54,589 bases of DNA from the NCBI GenBank assembly GCA_910585735.1, contig CAJUEU010000010.1:1-54589 (forward strand). Reading direction: 5' to 3'. Of this stretch, positions 25,139 to 34,854 are shown in pieces. The notes beneath the pieces are model-generated. The model was not told the DNA's origin. It worked only from the letters and a program-made list of their open reading frames with translations, and ran no database searches. Made by a program: the position numbers and the translations under genes. This stretch comes from an uncultured Oscillospiraceae bacterium. Its GTDB lineage: Bacteria; Bacillota; Clostridia; Oscillospirales; Oscillospiraceae. Each line of letters opens with the position of its first letter. The first letter of the stretch is position 1.

Positions 25139-26965
25139 GTGAAAAAGACAATATCTGTTAAGAAGATGCTTTGTATCTCCTTGGTCATTTTTCTGGTCGG
25201 CATGATGCTGGCCTCGTTTATCTCCACAGACGGAGGCCGGGTGGAGATGCGCCGCCTGTCTGTCATGACCGACCGTGGTGTGGCCATCAGCCTGGAGGTA
25301 TACAAGCCGGTCACCGCCACCCGCGACACCCCCGCTCCGTGTGTTATGCTTTTGCCCGGCGGCAACGCCGCCATCGAAAATATGTCGGATTCCGCCCTTG
25401 AATTGGCCCGGCGGGGCATCATTGCCATCGGGGTGGAGCCTTATACCATCGGCAAGTCCGATGTGGAGAAGGACAACGAGGGCTTGGGCACTCTCGACGT
25501 GACGAATTACGTTTACGGCTTGGATTTCGTTGATACCGACAATATCGGCTACATCGGCTGGTCCATGGGCGCTTCCCGCGTCAACGCCGCCATGTATGTG
25601 CCCGACCCCTCCGGCGCGACCGTTATTGTCAAGGACAGGGCGGGCAACGATGTGGAGCAGCCCAAGCAGCTCATCCGGGACGGCGTGAAGGGCGTTATGT
25701 ACGTAGGCGCCGGCGGTCTGATCTCCAGCGAATATCAGATCAACTGCGCCATGTTTGAGGGGCAGTGGGACAACCTGTACCGGGGCGACCGCCGCGAGAT
25801 GAACAAGAGCCCCCAGTACCTCGCACCCCTGGCCGACTACGGCGTTACCGATTCCTTCGAGTTCTGGAAGTGGTACGGCGATCCCAACAACGGCACCGGC
25901 CGCATCTATTACGAGGGTTGGACCGGCCATGTGCTCGGTCTGGCCAGCCCCTCCTATGTAAAGGCCGCCTGCGAGTTCTTTACCACTACTTTTGGCCTGC
26001 CCAATAACGCGCCCATCCTCTACCTCTGGAAGGAGTTGGGCACGGCCCTTGCTTTCATCGCCGCCATCGTTGCCCTGGGCTGCCTGGTTCTACTGCTCAT
26101 TGACGTTGAATTTTTCAAGAAGGATCTGGTGGCCCAGGACCGGACCGTCCTGCAGGCCAGCAGCAAGCCCTGGCTCGTGGCCATCGGCCTCATTCTGCCG
26201 GCGATCTTCGGCGTAGCCACCGCCGCCTGGGCGGTGCCCACCGGCCAGACCATTATGAACGCCTGGGTGAGTGCCGATCAGGTCCACGGAACCAACATTC
26301 AAAACGCCAACGGCCTTGTGTTCTGGCTCTGCTGTCTGCAGATCTTTGGCCTGGCTCTCTGGGCCGTCATCAACTTTGTCGTCCTGAAGACGGATAAAAA
26401 GGCTATAAAGGAACATCTCACTCTGCCCGGTACCAACAAGGGAAAAATGTTCCTGAAGGCTCTTCTGGTGAGCTTTGTGGCCCTTCTGGGGATCTATTTC
26501 CTTGTCACCTTCAGCGAGCAGCTGTTTACCATGAGCCCAAGATTCTGGAAGGTCCAGATCAACAGCCTGACCAGGCTCAGAATGGAGAAGTTCCTCACCT
26601 ACTTCCCCCTGTACCTGATCCCGTTCCTGGTGGCCAACTACTTGCATTCCACCAGCTATTATCTGGAGGATAAGCCCGCTCTGTCCACCGTATTCTTCTG
26701 GCTGGCCAACGGACTTCCTCCCCTGCTCTTCCTGGTGTATGCTTACGGTCAGATCGCGCTGTTCCATACCAGCCCCATCACCACGCTGGGAATGTCCAGA
26801 GCCAACGGCTCCTTGGTGGATGCGGCTATTATGATGGTCCCCGTAGGAATTCTGGCAAGCAGCCTGTACAGAAAGACAAAGAACTTCTATCTCCCCGCAA
26901 TTTTCAACGCCATGTTCTTTACCTGGATGGCTGTGGCAACGGATCTGATTTTTGTTGGAAAGTGA
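25139..26965 (+). CDS. membrane-integrated alpha/beta hydrolase, paralogue 1
   Basis: A 608-residue protein: N-terminal membrane anchor (about 9-28), extracytoplasmic alpha/beta hydrolase domain (35-290), then about eight membrane segments (297-608). The elbow GWSMG gives Ser142, and GHVLG gives His264; the oxyanion strand reads MLLPGGN instead of the usual HGG. No known family with this fusion comes to mind. GTG 25139 lies 9 bases after GAGGAGG. It is the first of three tandem relatives ahead of the arabinose genes, so it probably cleaves an ester on an arabinose-containing glycan or glycolipid at the cell surface; this is inference. Confidence 0.7.
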   Translation: MKKTISVKKMLCISLVIFLVGMMLASFISTDGGRVEMRRLSVMTDRGVAISLEVYKPVTATRDTPAPCVMLLPGGNAAIENMSDSALELARRGIIAIGVEPYTIGKSDVEKDNEGLGTLDVTNYVYGLDFVDTDNIGYIGWSMGASRVNAAMYVPDPSGATVIVKDRAGNDVEQPKQLIRDGVKGVMYVGAGGLISSEYQINCAMFEGQWDNLYRGDRREMNKSPQYLAPLADYGVTDSFEFWKWYGDPNNGTGRIYYEGWTGHVLGLASPSYVKAACEFFTTTFGLPNNAPILYLWKELGTALAFIAAIVALGCLVLLLIDVEFFKKDLVAQDRTVLQASSKPWLVAIGLILPAIFGVATAAWAVPTGQTIMNAWVSADQVHGTNIQNANGLVFWLCCLQIFGLALWAVINFVVLKTDKKAIKEHLTLPGTNKGKMFLKALLVSFVALLGIYFLVTFSEQLFTMSPRFWKVQINSLTRLRMEKFLTYFPLYLIPFLVANYLHSTSYYLEDKPALSTVFFWLANGLPPLLFLVYAYGQIALFHTSPITTLGMSRANGSLVDAAIMMVPVGILASSLYRKTKNFYLPAIFNAMFFTWMAVATDLIFVGK

Positions 26966-26987
26966 TTTTCGAAAAGGAGAGAGAACT

Positions 26988-28805
26988 ATGAAAAAATCAG
27001 TCAAGCTATTTTGTCTCGCCCTCGTCGTACTGCTCCTATCGTCCATCGTGGTCAAAGGCGTTGACACCTCCTGGGGAAGTGTCGATGTCAAAACAGCTTC
27101 CACGATCAGTCCCAACGGTTATCGAATGAGCTATAAAACCTACATCCCAAAATCCGCGACCCCCACCGATCCGGCCCCCGCCATTGTATACATGGTCGGA
27201 GGCGGCGCCTCTCTGGATGAAAGCTCCATGCTGGCGATCGAGGCTTCCAGAAGAGGTTATATCGTTATTGTCACAGACGTTCCCGGCAATGGCCAATCCG
27301 AGCCCATCATCAACAGCAAGGGCGGCCTTTCGGGAAGTGGGGATGTGGTTCCTGTGAACTCTATGGGCGAGGGCCTCAATTATACCGCGGCGTCCCTTGA
27401 GATCGTAAAATCCCTGACTGTAACAGATCAGTCCCAGCTGGTATTTGCGGGACATTCTATGGGTGGATATTATACCTCCATCATGTCCCAGAAATATGCG
27501 GACGAGATCACCGCCTGCCTGATCCTCGGAACCTTCGGCTTTTCCGGCAACGTGGAAGAGCCCACCGATTTCAATTATGCGCTCATTCTCGGTGAGGGCG
27601 ACGAGTCTTCCCTGTACCGGACCACCAACTTCAGGACACTTTCCGAGGCCGTCCAGTCCCCGGGCATGAAGGCGTTGTTCGGGGTGGCCGAGCATGAGGA
27701 GATCGAAATTGGGAAGCTATACGGCAATTATGCCGACCAGACCGCGCGGGTGGTCTATACGCCCAACACCATGCACATGCTGGAGCCTGATTCCTCTACC
27801 GTCGCAAAGCTGTTTTTGAAAGAGCTTATGGCTTCCACCACCGCCCCCAACAACATTGGAGCCTCCAGCCTTGTGTTCTGGATCAAGGATGTCGCCATGC
27901 TGGTAGCGTTCCTGGACTTCGCGCTGCTTCTCTTCGCTTTGGTGCAAATGCTTCTCGATACAAAGGTATTCGCCGGCCTGGTCCTTGACCGAGAGACCCG
28001 CTATATTGGCTATCAGCCCAAATCGAAAGCCTGGTACGCGGCTACGGTGGCCCTGACCGTGATTTGCGGGTGCCTGTACATCATTGGTTATCAGTATTAC
28101 AGCAATTTCCCCGTTGTAAGTAAACTGGGCAATGCGGGCGGCAAATCTCTGTGGTCGGTCGCGACCGCGATCCTTTTGCTGATCTATATGCTGGTGTTCC
28201 ATTTTACCCAGGGCAAGAAAAACCAGGCGACTGCCGGTGACTACGGCCTGGCAACGAAGGACGGCAAAGGCTTTGACTTCAAATATATTCTGAAGAGCAT
28301 TCTCTTTGCCTTTACCGTTTTCGCCATCGTCTACAGCATTTTTGTCTTCTACGCGACATATACAGGCTGCAACATCCATGTTGTCTGGTTCAACAATGAG
28401 CTTGCCCTTCTGGAGCCCACCAAGGTCCGCTACAAGTTTATCCCGATCCTGCTGTTTATGTACGCGTTCATCTTCATGAACGCTATGGCGCAAAAGACGA
28501 TCTCCGGTCACGAAAACAATGTGAAGAAGGAGGTCATCTTTACCAACCTGGTGGGGACCCTTGTCATGCTGCTGATGTTCGCCGCCTTCGTGTTCGCGCT
28601 GCTGGTGCCCCACATCTGTCTGTTCGCCAAAAACCGCGGATGCTTTGGCGCCGAGACCTTGTTGGGTGTATCGGTGGGCTTCTGGATGATCAATATGTCC
28701 TGCTACTACCTCAACAAGAAAACGAAGTCTATTTGGCCGGGGACCATCACGGCAGCCGTACTCATGACTTGGATGTGCATTTTCGCGACCGGCATGAACT
28801 TCTGA
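26988..28805 (+). CDS. membrane-integrated alpha/beta hydrolase, paralogue 2
   Basis: A 605-residue relative of the preceding gene with the same plan: anchor (about 4-23), outer hydrolase domain, and about eight membrane segments from residue 290 on. The elbow GHSMGG gives Ser157, TMHML gives His263, and the oxyanion strand is YMVGGG. Sequence similarity to paralogue 1 is low but the order and topology agree, so the duplication is old. AAGGAGAGAG precedes ATG 26988, 22 bases after the previous stop. Confidence 0.7.
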   Translation: MKKSVKLFCLALVVLLLSSIVVKGVDTSWGSVDVKTASTISPNGYRMSYKTYIPKSATPTDPAPAIVYMVGGGASLDESSMLAIEASRRGYIVIVTDVPGNGQSEPIINSKGGLSGSGDVVPVNSMGEGLNYTAASLEIVKSLTVTDQSQLVFAGHSMGGYYTSIMSQKYADEITACLILGTFGFSGNVEEPTDFNYALILGEGDESSLYRTTNFRTLSEAVQSPGMKALFGVAEHEEIEIGKLYGNYADQTARVVYTPNTMHMLEPDSSTVAKLFLKELMASTTAPNNIGASSLVFWIKDVAMLVAFLDFALLLFALVQMLLDTKVFAGLVLDRETRYIGYQPKSKAWYAATVALTVICGCLYIIGYQYYSNFPVVSKLGNAGGKSLWSVATAILLLIYMLVFHFTQGKKNQATAGDYGLATKDGKGFDFKYILKSILFAFTVFAIVYSIFVFYATYTGCNIHVVWFNNELALLEPTKVRYKFIPILLFMYAFIFMNAMAQKTISGHENNVKKEVIFTNLVGTLVMLLMFAAFVFALLVPHICLFAKNRGCFGAETLLGVSVGFWMINMSCYYLNKKTKSIWPGTITAAVLMTWMCIFATGMNF

Positions 28806-28841
28806 TGGGCAAGCGCTATATCAGAAACACGCAGCGCAGCA

Positions 28842-28869
28842 CCGCCTGGCTCCGCACGGAGCCAGGCGG
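28842..28869 (+). other. strong GC hairpin between paralogues 2 and 3
   Basis: Arms 28842-28854 and 28857-28869 pair over 13 bases with no T-run after. In the 133-base gap between otherwise closely packed genes it could set relative expression by blocking exonucleases or partial termination. Confidence 0.55.
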
Positions 28870-28938
28870 CGGCCACCGGCGAGGATCTCTCGCCGAAACG
28901 CAACAAAATAAACATTGTTTTGGGAGGGAGCTATTGGA

Positions 28939-30897
28939 ATGAAAGAAAAAGGGATCCGCGCTCTGCCATATAAAAGCGCCAAATTTTGGTTGTGTATCGG
29001 GCTGATCCTGTGTTTGATCAGCATGGTCGGGACCTCCGCCGTTGAATCCAGCGCCGGGCGGGTGTCTGTCACCGACCACAATGTGACGATGACCGAGCTC
29101 TCCACAGAGATCAAGAGCAACAACGAGGCCTATGGAAAAAATATCGAGATCCATTTTTCGAACAACACGGCTAAAAATCTCCATTTTAAGCTTTTGGTCC
29201 CCAAGACCGCCACGGCGGACAATCCCGCTCCCGCCATCGTCTGCGCTCACGGCGCTTCCAATACGCTGGAGTATCAGATGCCCTTCTACGTGGAAATGGC
29301 ACGGCGCGGCTTTGTGGTCGCTTCCATCGACATTGAAGCCTGCGGCGGGTCGGACAACGGCCTGTCCGATCTCAGCGCCGGCTCTTTGGGTATGCTTCCC
29401 ACGGTGGAATGGCTCATGAGCCAGGCTTATGTGGACGAGCAGAAGATCGCGGTAACCGGCCACAGCTACGGAAACTCCGGGTGCCTGAAAACCATTGCCG
29501 CGCTCAATGTCGAGGGCTCCACGCAGCGCATTCGCGGTTGGGTGGACGGCGACGGCCTGCGGTATCTTCCCAACCTGACAGCGGAGAATGCCCAGGGGCT
29601 CATTATGACGGTGGGCGCCGCCAAATACGGCGAATCCACCTGGCCTTTGGGATATGACTACCTGAACAGCGACAACGCCAAGGGGCTGGTCTCGGTCTTT
29701 GACAGCACATTCTCCAGCGGGACCGTATCCAACGGGCAATGGTACACGGCCAGCGGCCCCGTTGCCGCCCCCGCCTCCGGCGAGGCTCTGAGCACGGACA
29801 GCGCCCTGTGTATCCGGCAGTACAATGGCACTCACCCCATGTGGTATTTCTCCAGAGAAGGCGCCAGCATCGCCATCGACGGCTTTTACGCCGCCCTGGG
29901 AACGCCCTCCGGCGTCGCCCCCATCGATTCCGGCAGCCAGGTTTGGAAAATTGCCGTCGTCTTTGAGCTGCTGGGCCTGATCGGTTTCTTCCTGCTGATG
30001 TGTCCCCTGGTGTCCCTGCTGCTGAAGGTTCCCTTCTTCCAGAAGGGGATCGTGCGGCCGCTTCCCACGCAGGAAGAACTTCCCTCCTTCCGGGATCCCC
30101 GCAGATGGGGGGTCGCCCTCCTTGCCATGGCCTCCAGCGCTGTTTTTACCTACTTCAGCTATATTAAGCTCTACCCCCTGGCCATGTCCGCCGTGAGCTC
30201 GGCCTCCTTCCCGGACGCCTGCGCCAATACAAAGGCGCTGGTGCTCTGGAACCTTGCCAGCGGCCTCTTTATGCTGGCCCTTATCATGGCGGTCTACTTT
30301 ATCCACCGGCTTGTGTACCGCAAGGAGAATGTTCAGCTCCCCTCCCCCTTTGCCTCTGCCGAGCTTGACAGCGTAAAACAGTTCCTGAAGACCGCTCTCT
30401 TCGCGGGGATCATCGTGGCTTTGATGTACATCCCCGTCACCATTGCCCACGTGGTATTCCAGGCGGACTTCCGTATCTGCAACCTGGTGGTCCCCGCCGG
30501 AGACATTACCTGGCTCTATGTTATCCTGACCAGGTACCTCCCCATGTGGCTCATCTTCTTCGTTCCCAGCGCGGTCCTCAACGCCAATATGCGCTTTAAG
30601 GACCTCCCCGATTGGCTCGGCACCACCATCATGGCGCTGGCCAACGCCATCCCTCTCATCATCGTTCTGTTTGTTCAGTATTCCGCGGTGCTCAAGGGCC
30701 AGCCCATGCCTTACAATTCCGCGGCCTGTATCCTGGCCTTCTCCATTATTCCCATCAACGCGCTTGCCACGTTCACTACCCGGTACATCTACAAGAAAAC
30801 CGGGAACGCCTGGGCCGCCGGCATGGTCAACGGCACCCTTCTCTGCCTGATGCTGGTCTACAGCGGCGCATGGGGAATTGACGCCTTCATTTTCTGA
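28939..30897 (+). CDS. membrane-integrated alpha/beta hydrolase, paralogue 3
   Basis: A 652-residue relative with the same layout: anchor (about 15-33), outer domain, about eight membrane segments from residue 315. The elbow GHSYGN gives Ser176, GTHPMW gives His299, and CAHGAS is a standard oxyanion motif. The outer domain is about 40 residues longer than in the other two, with an extra segment near 220-290. GGGAGGGAG precedes ATG 28939. The FGGY kinase begins 22 bases later, so the hydrolases and arabinose enzymes form one operon. Confidence 0.7.
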   Translation: MKEKGIRALPYKSAKFWLCIGLILCLISMVGTSAVESSAGRVSVTDHNVTMTELSTEIKSNNEAYGKNIEIHFSNNTAKNLHFKLLVPKTATADNPAPAIVCAHGASNTLEYQMPFYVEMARRGFVVASIDIEACGGSDNGLSDLSAGSLGMLPTVEWLMSQAYVDEQKIAVTGHSYGNSGCLKTIAALNVEGSTQRIRGWVDGDGLRYLPNLTAENAQGLIMTVGAAKYGESTWPLGYDYLNSDNAKGLVSVFDSTFSSGTVSNGQWYTASGPVAAPASGEALSTDSALCIRQYNGTHPMWYFSREGASIAIDGFYAALGTPSGVAPIDSGSQVWKIAVVFELLGLIGFFLLMCPLVSLLLKVPFFQKGIVRPLPTQEELPSFRDPRRWGVALLAMASSAVFTYFSYIKLYPLAMSAVSSASFPDACANTKALVLWNLASGLFMLALIMAVYFIHRLVYRKENVQLPSPFASAELDSVKQFLKTALFAGIIVALMYIPVTIAHVVFQADFRICNLVVPAGDITWLYVILTRYLPMWLIFFVPSAVLNANMRFKDLPDWLGTTIMALANAIPLIIVLFVQYSAVLKGQPMPYNSAACILAFSIIPINALATFTTRYIYKKTGNAWAAGMVNGTLLCLMLVYSGAWGIDAFIF

Positions 30898-30919
30898 TCC
30901 ACAATAAGGAGCTCAGAAT

Positions 30920-32446
30920 ATGGAACATAAATCACACTCTTTGGGCATCGAGCTTGGCTCCACCCGGATCAAGGCGGTGGCCATCGGCGAGGATTTCTCC
31001 CCGGTGGCCGCCGGGGAGCATACCTGGGCCAGCCGCTATGAAAACGGGATCTGGACCTACCCCCTGGGGGAGGTGTGGACCGGCCTGCGTGCCGCCCTGG
31101 CGCCACTGGCCTCTCTGGAGATCGCCTCCCTGGGTATCTCGGGCATGATGCACGGCTACCTGGCCTTTGACAAAGACTGGAACCTGCTCACCCCCTTCCG
31201 CACCTGGCAGAACACTACCACAGCCCGGGCCGCCGGGGAACTCACCGCGTTTTTGGGGTTCAACATCCCCCAGCGGTGGAGCATCGCCCACCTCTATCAG
31301 GCGGTGCTGAACAAGGAAGAGCACGTCCCCAACATCGCCCACATCACCACCTTGGCCGGATACGTCCACTACAGGCTCACCGGGGTGAACGCCGTGGGCA
31401 TTGGCGAGGCCAGCGGCATGTTTCCCATCGACAGCGAGTCCGGGACCTACCGGGCGGAGATGCTGGAAAAGCTGGAGGCTCTTCTGGCCCCCAGAGGCTA
31501 TCCCTGGAAGCTGCGGGAGCTTTTGCCCCAGGTGCTTCGGGCCGGGACTCCGGCCGGGACCCTTACAGAGGCGGGCTCAGCCCTGTTGGGTGGGGCGCTT
31601 TCCTCCGGGATCCCCCTCTGCCCCCCCGAGGGGGACGCGGGCACCGGCATGGTGGCCACCAACGCGGTGGCGCCCCGGACGGGCAACGTATCGGCAGGCA
31701 CCTCCATCTTCTCTATGGTGGTATTGGAAAAGCCCTTAAAGCACATACACGAGGAGATCGACCTGGTCACCACCCCAACCGGGCAGCCGGTGGCCATGGT
31801 CCACTGCAACAACTGCACAAACGACACCAACGCCTGGGCCGGGGTCCTGGGGGAGACGGCCCGGCTGTTCGGCGCTTCCCCGGATACCGGGGAGCTTTTT
31901 ACCAGACTCTATGAAAAAAGCCTGGAGGGAGACCCGGACTGCGGCGGGGTGCTGGTCTACAACAACCTATCCGGGGAAGGCGTCACCCATCTGGACGAGG
32001 GGCGGCCCCTGGTGCTTCGGGGGGTGGATTGCCGCTTTACCCTGGCCAACTTCTTCCGGGCCCAGCTCTACTCCACCATGGCCACCCTGAAGATCGGAAT
32101 GGACATTTTGAAGTCTGAGCAGGTAGCCATTGACAGCCTCACCGGCCACGGGGGGCTCTTCAAGACCCCTGTGGTGGGGCAACGGTATCTGGCCGCCGCC
32201 TGCAACGCCCCGGTGACCTGCATGGAGACAGCGGGAGAAGGCGGCCCATATGGTATGGCTCTGCTGGCACGCTATCTGCTCCACAAAAGCAAGCCCCTGG
32301 AGCGGTTTTTGGCGGAAGAGGTATTTCAGGAGGCGAAAAAGTCTACCATTCCGCCCGTGGAGGAGGATGTAGCCGGATTCCGCGCCTACATAAAACGTTA
32401 TCAGGCCGGCTTGGCGGTGGAGCGCTCCGCCATCAGGCACATTTAA
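30920..32446 (+). CDS. FGGY-family sugar kinase, probable L-ribulokinase
   Basis: A 508-residue FGGY carbohydrate kinase. The N-terminal phosphate loop GIELGSTRIKAVAI and the C-terminal GGLFKTPVVGQRYLAAACNAPV pattern are family hallmarks. Directly ahead of araA, it most likely phosphorylates L-ribulose, although the sequence differs from enteric AraB and the class also contains xylulokinases. AAGGAG precedes the ATG. The third enzyme of the pathway (araD epimerase) is not in the window. Confidence 0.8.
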   Translation: MEHKSHSLGIELGSTRIKAVAIGEDFSPVAAGEHTWASRYENGIWTYPLGEVWTGLRAALAPLASLEIASLGISGMMHGYLAFDKDWNLLTPFRTWQNTTTARAAGELTAFLGFNIPQRWSIAHLYQAVLNKEEHVPNIAHITTLAGYVHYRLTGVNAVGIGEASGMFPIDSESGTYRAEMLEKLEALLAPRGYPWKLRELLPQVLRAGTPAGTLTEAGSALLGGALSSGIPLCPPEGDAGTGMVATNAVAPRTGNVSAGTSIFSMVVLEKPLKHIHEEIDLVTTPTGQPVAMVHCNNCTNDTNAWAGVLGETARLFGASPDTGELFTRLYEKSLEGDPDCGGVLVYNNLSGEGVTHLDEGRPLVLRGVDCRFTLANFFRAQLYSTMATLKIGMDILKSEQVAIDSLTGHGGLFKTPVVGQRYLAAACNAPVTCMETAGEGGPYGMALLARYLLHKSKPLERFLAEEVFQEAKKSTIPPVEEDVAGFRAYIKRYQAGLAVERSAIRHI

Positions 32447-32460
32447 GAGGAGGTCTCGCG

Positions 32461-33924
32461 ATGAAGCAATATGAATTTTGGTTTGTGGTCGGTTCCCAAA
32501 CCCTGTACGGCCCCCAGGTGTTGGATACGGTAGCCGCACGGGCCGCCGGGATGGCCGGGGAAATGAGCAGGGTCCTGCCCTACCCTCTGACCTATAAGGT
32601 CACCGCCAAAAGTAACGCCGAGATCGCCCAAGTGGTGAAGGAGGCCAATTACGACGATTCCTGCGCCGGGATCATCACCTGGTGCCATACCTTCTCCCCC
32701 AGCAAAATGTGGATCAACGGCCTCTCCGAGCTTCAGAAGCCCTGGTGCCACTTTGCCACCCAGTATAACCGGGAGATCCCCAACGAGGAGATCGACATGG
32801 ACTTCATGAACCTGAACCAGGCCGCCCACGGCGACCGGGAGCACGGCTTCATCGGGGCCCGGCTTCGGAAGCCCCGGAAGATCATTGCCGGGTACTGGCA
32901 GGACGCCGACGTGCAGAAGCGTCTCGGCGACTGGATGCGTGCCGCCGTGGGCGTGGCGGTCTCCAAAACCATGAAGGTCATGCGCTTTGGGGACAACATG
33001 CGTGAGGTGGCCGTCACCGAGGGAGACAAGGTGGAGGCCCAGGCCAAGCTGGGCTGGCAGGTGAACACCTGGCCGGTGGGGGACCTGGTGGCGGAGATGA
33101 ACGCCGTCACCGACCGGGAGATCGCCCAGCTCATGGCGGAATACGGGGAAAGCTATGACTTCGCCACCGGGGATGTGGAGGCGGTCCGCTATCAGGCACG
33201 GGAAGAGATCGCCATGAGAAAGATGATGGACGCCGAGGGCTGCACGGCCTTCTCAAACACCTTCCAGGACCTGCACGGCATGGACCAGCTCCCCGGCCTG
33301 GCCTCCCAGCACCTCATGGCCCAGGGCTACGGCTACGGCGGCGAGGGAGACTGGAAGGTGTCCGCCATGACGGCCATTCTCAAAGCCATGGGAGAGGGCG
33401 GCAACGGCTGCTCCCTCTTTATGGAGGATTATACCTATCATTTGGTGAAAGGGCAGGAGTACAGTCTTGGCGCCCATATGCTGGAGGTCTGCCCCTGCTG
33501 CGCGGCGGAAAAGCCCCGGATCGAGGTCCATCCTTTGGGGATCGGGGACCGGCAGCCGCCCGCCCGGCTGGTGTTCGAGGGCAAGGAGGGGGACGCCGTC
33601 GTGGTATCCCTCATCGATGTGGGCGGCCGCCTGCGGCTCATTTGCCAGGACATCCACTGTGTCAAGCCCATCCTGCCCATGCCCAACCTGCCCGTGGCCC
33701 GGGTCATGTGGCAGGCCGAGCCCTCCCTCACCACCGGCGTGGAGTGCTGGATCACGGCGGGGGGCGCCCACCATACAGTGCTCTCTTACGACGTCACCGC
33801 CGACATGATGCGGGACTGGTGCCGGATGCTGGACATTGAGTTTGTCCACATCGGCAAGGACTCCACAGTGGAGGGCCTGGAGCGGGAGCTGTTCCTCAAC
33901 GACCTGGCCTGGAAGCTGAAGTAA
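32461..33924 (+). CDS. araA: L-arabinose isomerase
   Basis: A 487-residue isomerase converting L-arabinose to L-ribulose in the cytoplasm with a divalent metal. The N-terminus YEFWFVVGSQTLYG, the segment ITWCHTFSPSKMWI, and GYGYGGEGDWK, FMEDYTYH and GAHMLEVCP (metal-ligand Glu and His region) are diagnostic. Length is normal for the family (about 490-500). GAGGAGGT precedes the ATG. It is the last gene of the operon; a strong terminator follows. Confidence 0.95.
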   Translation: MKQYEFWFVVGSQTLYGPQVLDTVAARAAGMAGEMSRVLPYPLTYKVTAKSNAEIAQVVKEANYDDSCAGIITWCHTFSPSKMWINGLSELQKPWCHFATQYNREIPNEEIDMDFMNLNQAAHGDREHGFIGARLRKPRKIIAGYWQDADVQKRLGDWMRAAVGVAVSKTMKVMRFGDNMREVAVTEGDKVEAQAKLGWQVNTWPVGDLVAEMNAVTDREIAQLMAEYGESYDFATGDVEAVRYQAREEIAMRKMMDAEGCTAFSNTFQDLHGMDQLPGLASQHLMAQGYGYGGEGDWKVSAMTAILKAMGEGGNGCSLFMEDYTYHLVKGQEYSLGAHMLEVCPCCAAEKPRIEVHPLGIGDRQPPARLVFEGKEGDAVVVSLIDVGGRLRLICQDIHCVKPILPMPNLPVARVMWQAEPSLTTGVECWITAGGAHHTVLSYDVTADMMRDWCRMLDIEFVHIGKDSTVEGLERELFLNDLAWKLK

Positions 33925-33969
33925 AAGCCCTATCCCAGGGTCTCAACTTTGTGTGACAAAAAAACGATA

Positions 33970-34018
33970 AGCCCCCGGAAAAACAGCGGTTTCCTCACTG
34001 TTTTTCCGGGGGCTTTGT
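33970..34018 (+). terminator. intrinsic terminator after araA
   Basis: A 17-bp perfect stem (33970-33986 with 33998-34014) is followed by a T-rich tail; an A-run precedes it, so it may also serve the convergent GntR gene. Confidence 0.9.
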
Positions 34019-34078
34019 TTTCATGGTATCCACAGCAAACGCTTGTCCGCTTCCCCGCGGCACGGCGCGCTCCCCGTT

Positions 34079-34792
34079 TTACTGCTTGATATACCGCAGC
34101 TGATATTTGGGGGAATTGTAGGTCAGCTCGGTGTAGTCCAGCACCTGGCCGTTCTCCAGGAAGGTGGTGTTGGCCGCCTTGACAATGGGCTGCTGGGCAC
34201 TGAGTCCAAAGAGCTCCATCACATCCCGGGAGGGCAGGATCGGGGTAACGGTATGCTGGCTGTATTTGATCTTCAGTCCCAGGGTATCCTCCACGTAGTG
34301 GTATTTGGAGCCATTGAGGATCTTCAGGGACATATCCGGGTAGAGCCGTACCGACATATGGGTGGTCTCCAGCACAAAGGGCACGTCGTCAGCGTACCGA
34401 ATGCGTTGGATATGATATACCATTTCCTCCTTGTCGATGCCCAGGATCCGATACAGGCTGTCCGGCGCCTTCACCACCTCAAAGGTAACTACCTTACTCT
34501 TCGGCGTCATTCCCATTTCGGTGATCTCATCGGTAAAACCCCGGAGAATGGGGACCTTTTCCTTGACGATGGTGTTCTTCACAAAGGTGCCCGCGCCGGC
34601 CACCCGCTGGAGCATATCCTGGGCCACCAAAGTGTCCAGCGCCTTACGCACCGTTACCCGGGACACCCCATAGCCGGCCATGAGCTCAGCCTCAGTGGGG
34701 ATCATGTCCCCCGTTTTATAGTGTCCGATCATGATGCTTTCCCGCAAGTCCTGCTCGATCACCTTATACTGCGCCAACCGCTTTTTTTCCAT
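34079..34792 (-). CDS. GntR/UTRA transcriptional regulator
   Basis: A 237-residue HutC-type repressor: winged helix (1-70) with IPTEAELMAGYGVSRVTVRKAL, then a UTRA effector domain (about 90-235). It is divergent from the PTS operon and should be released by a sugar phosphate. GAGAGGTGAGG precedes the ATG. Confidence 0.85.
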   Translation of the reverse strand: MEKKRLAQYKVIEQDLRESIMIGHYKTGDMIPTEAELMAGYGVSRVTVRKALDTLVAQDMLQRVAGAGTFVKNTIVKEKVPILRGFTDEITEMGMTPKSKVVTFEVVKAPDSLYRILGIDKEEMVYHIQRIRYADDVPFVLETTHMSVRLYPDMSLKILNGSKYHYVEDTLGLKIKYSQHTVTPILPSRDVMELFGLSAQQPIVKAANTTFLENGQVLDYTELTYNSPKYQLRYIKQ

Positions 34793-34813
34793 GTCCTCAC
34801 CTCTCGCAAAGGT

Positions 34814-34842
34814 ATTATACAGGAAAACAGACCTTTGTGCAA
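34814..34842 (-). promoter_or_regulatory. promoter of the GntR gene
   Basis: On the minus strand TTGCAC (34842-34837), 17 bases, then TATAAT (34819-34814), about 22 bases before the start codon. Confidence 0.75.
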
Positions 34843-34854
34843 GTGTAACAAATT

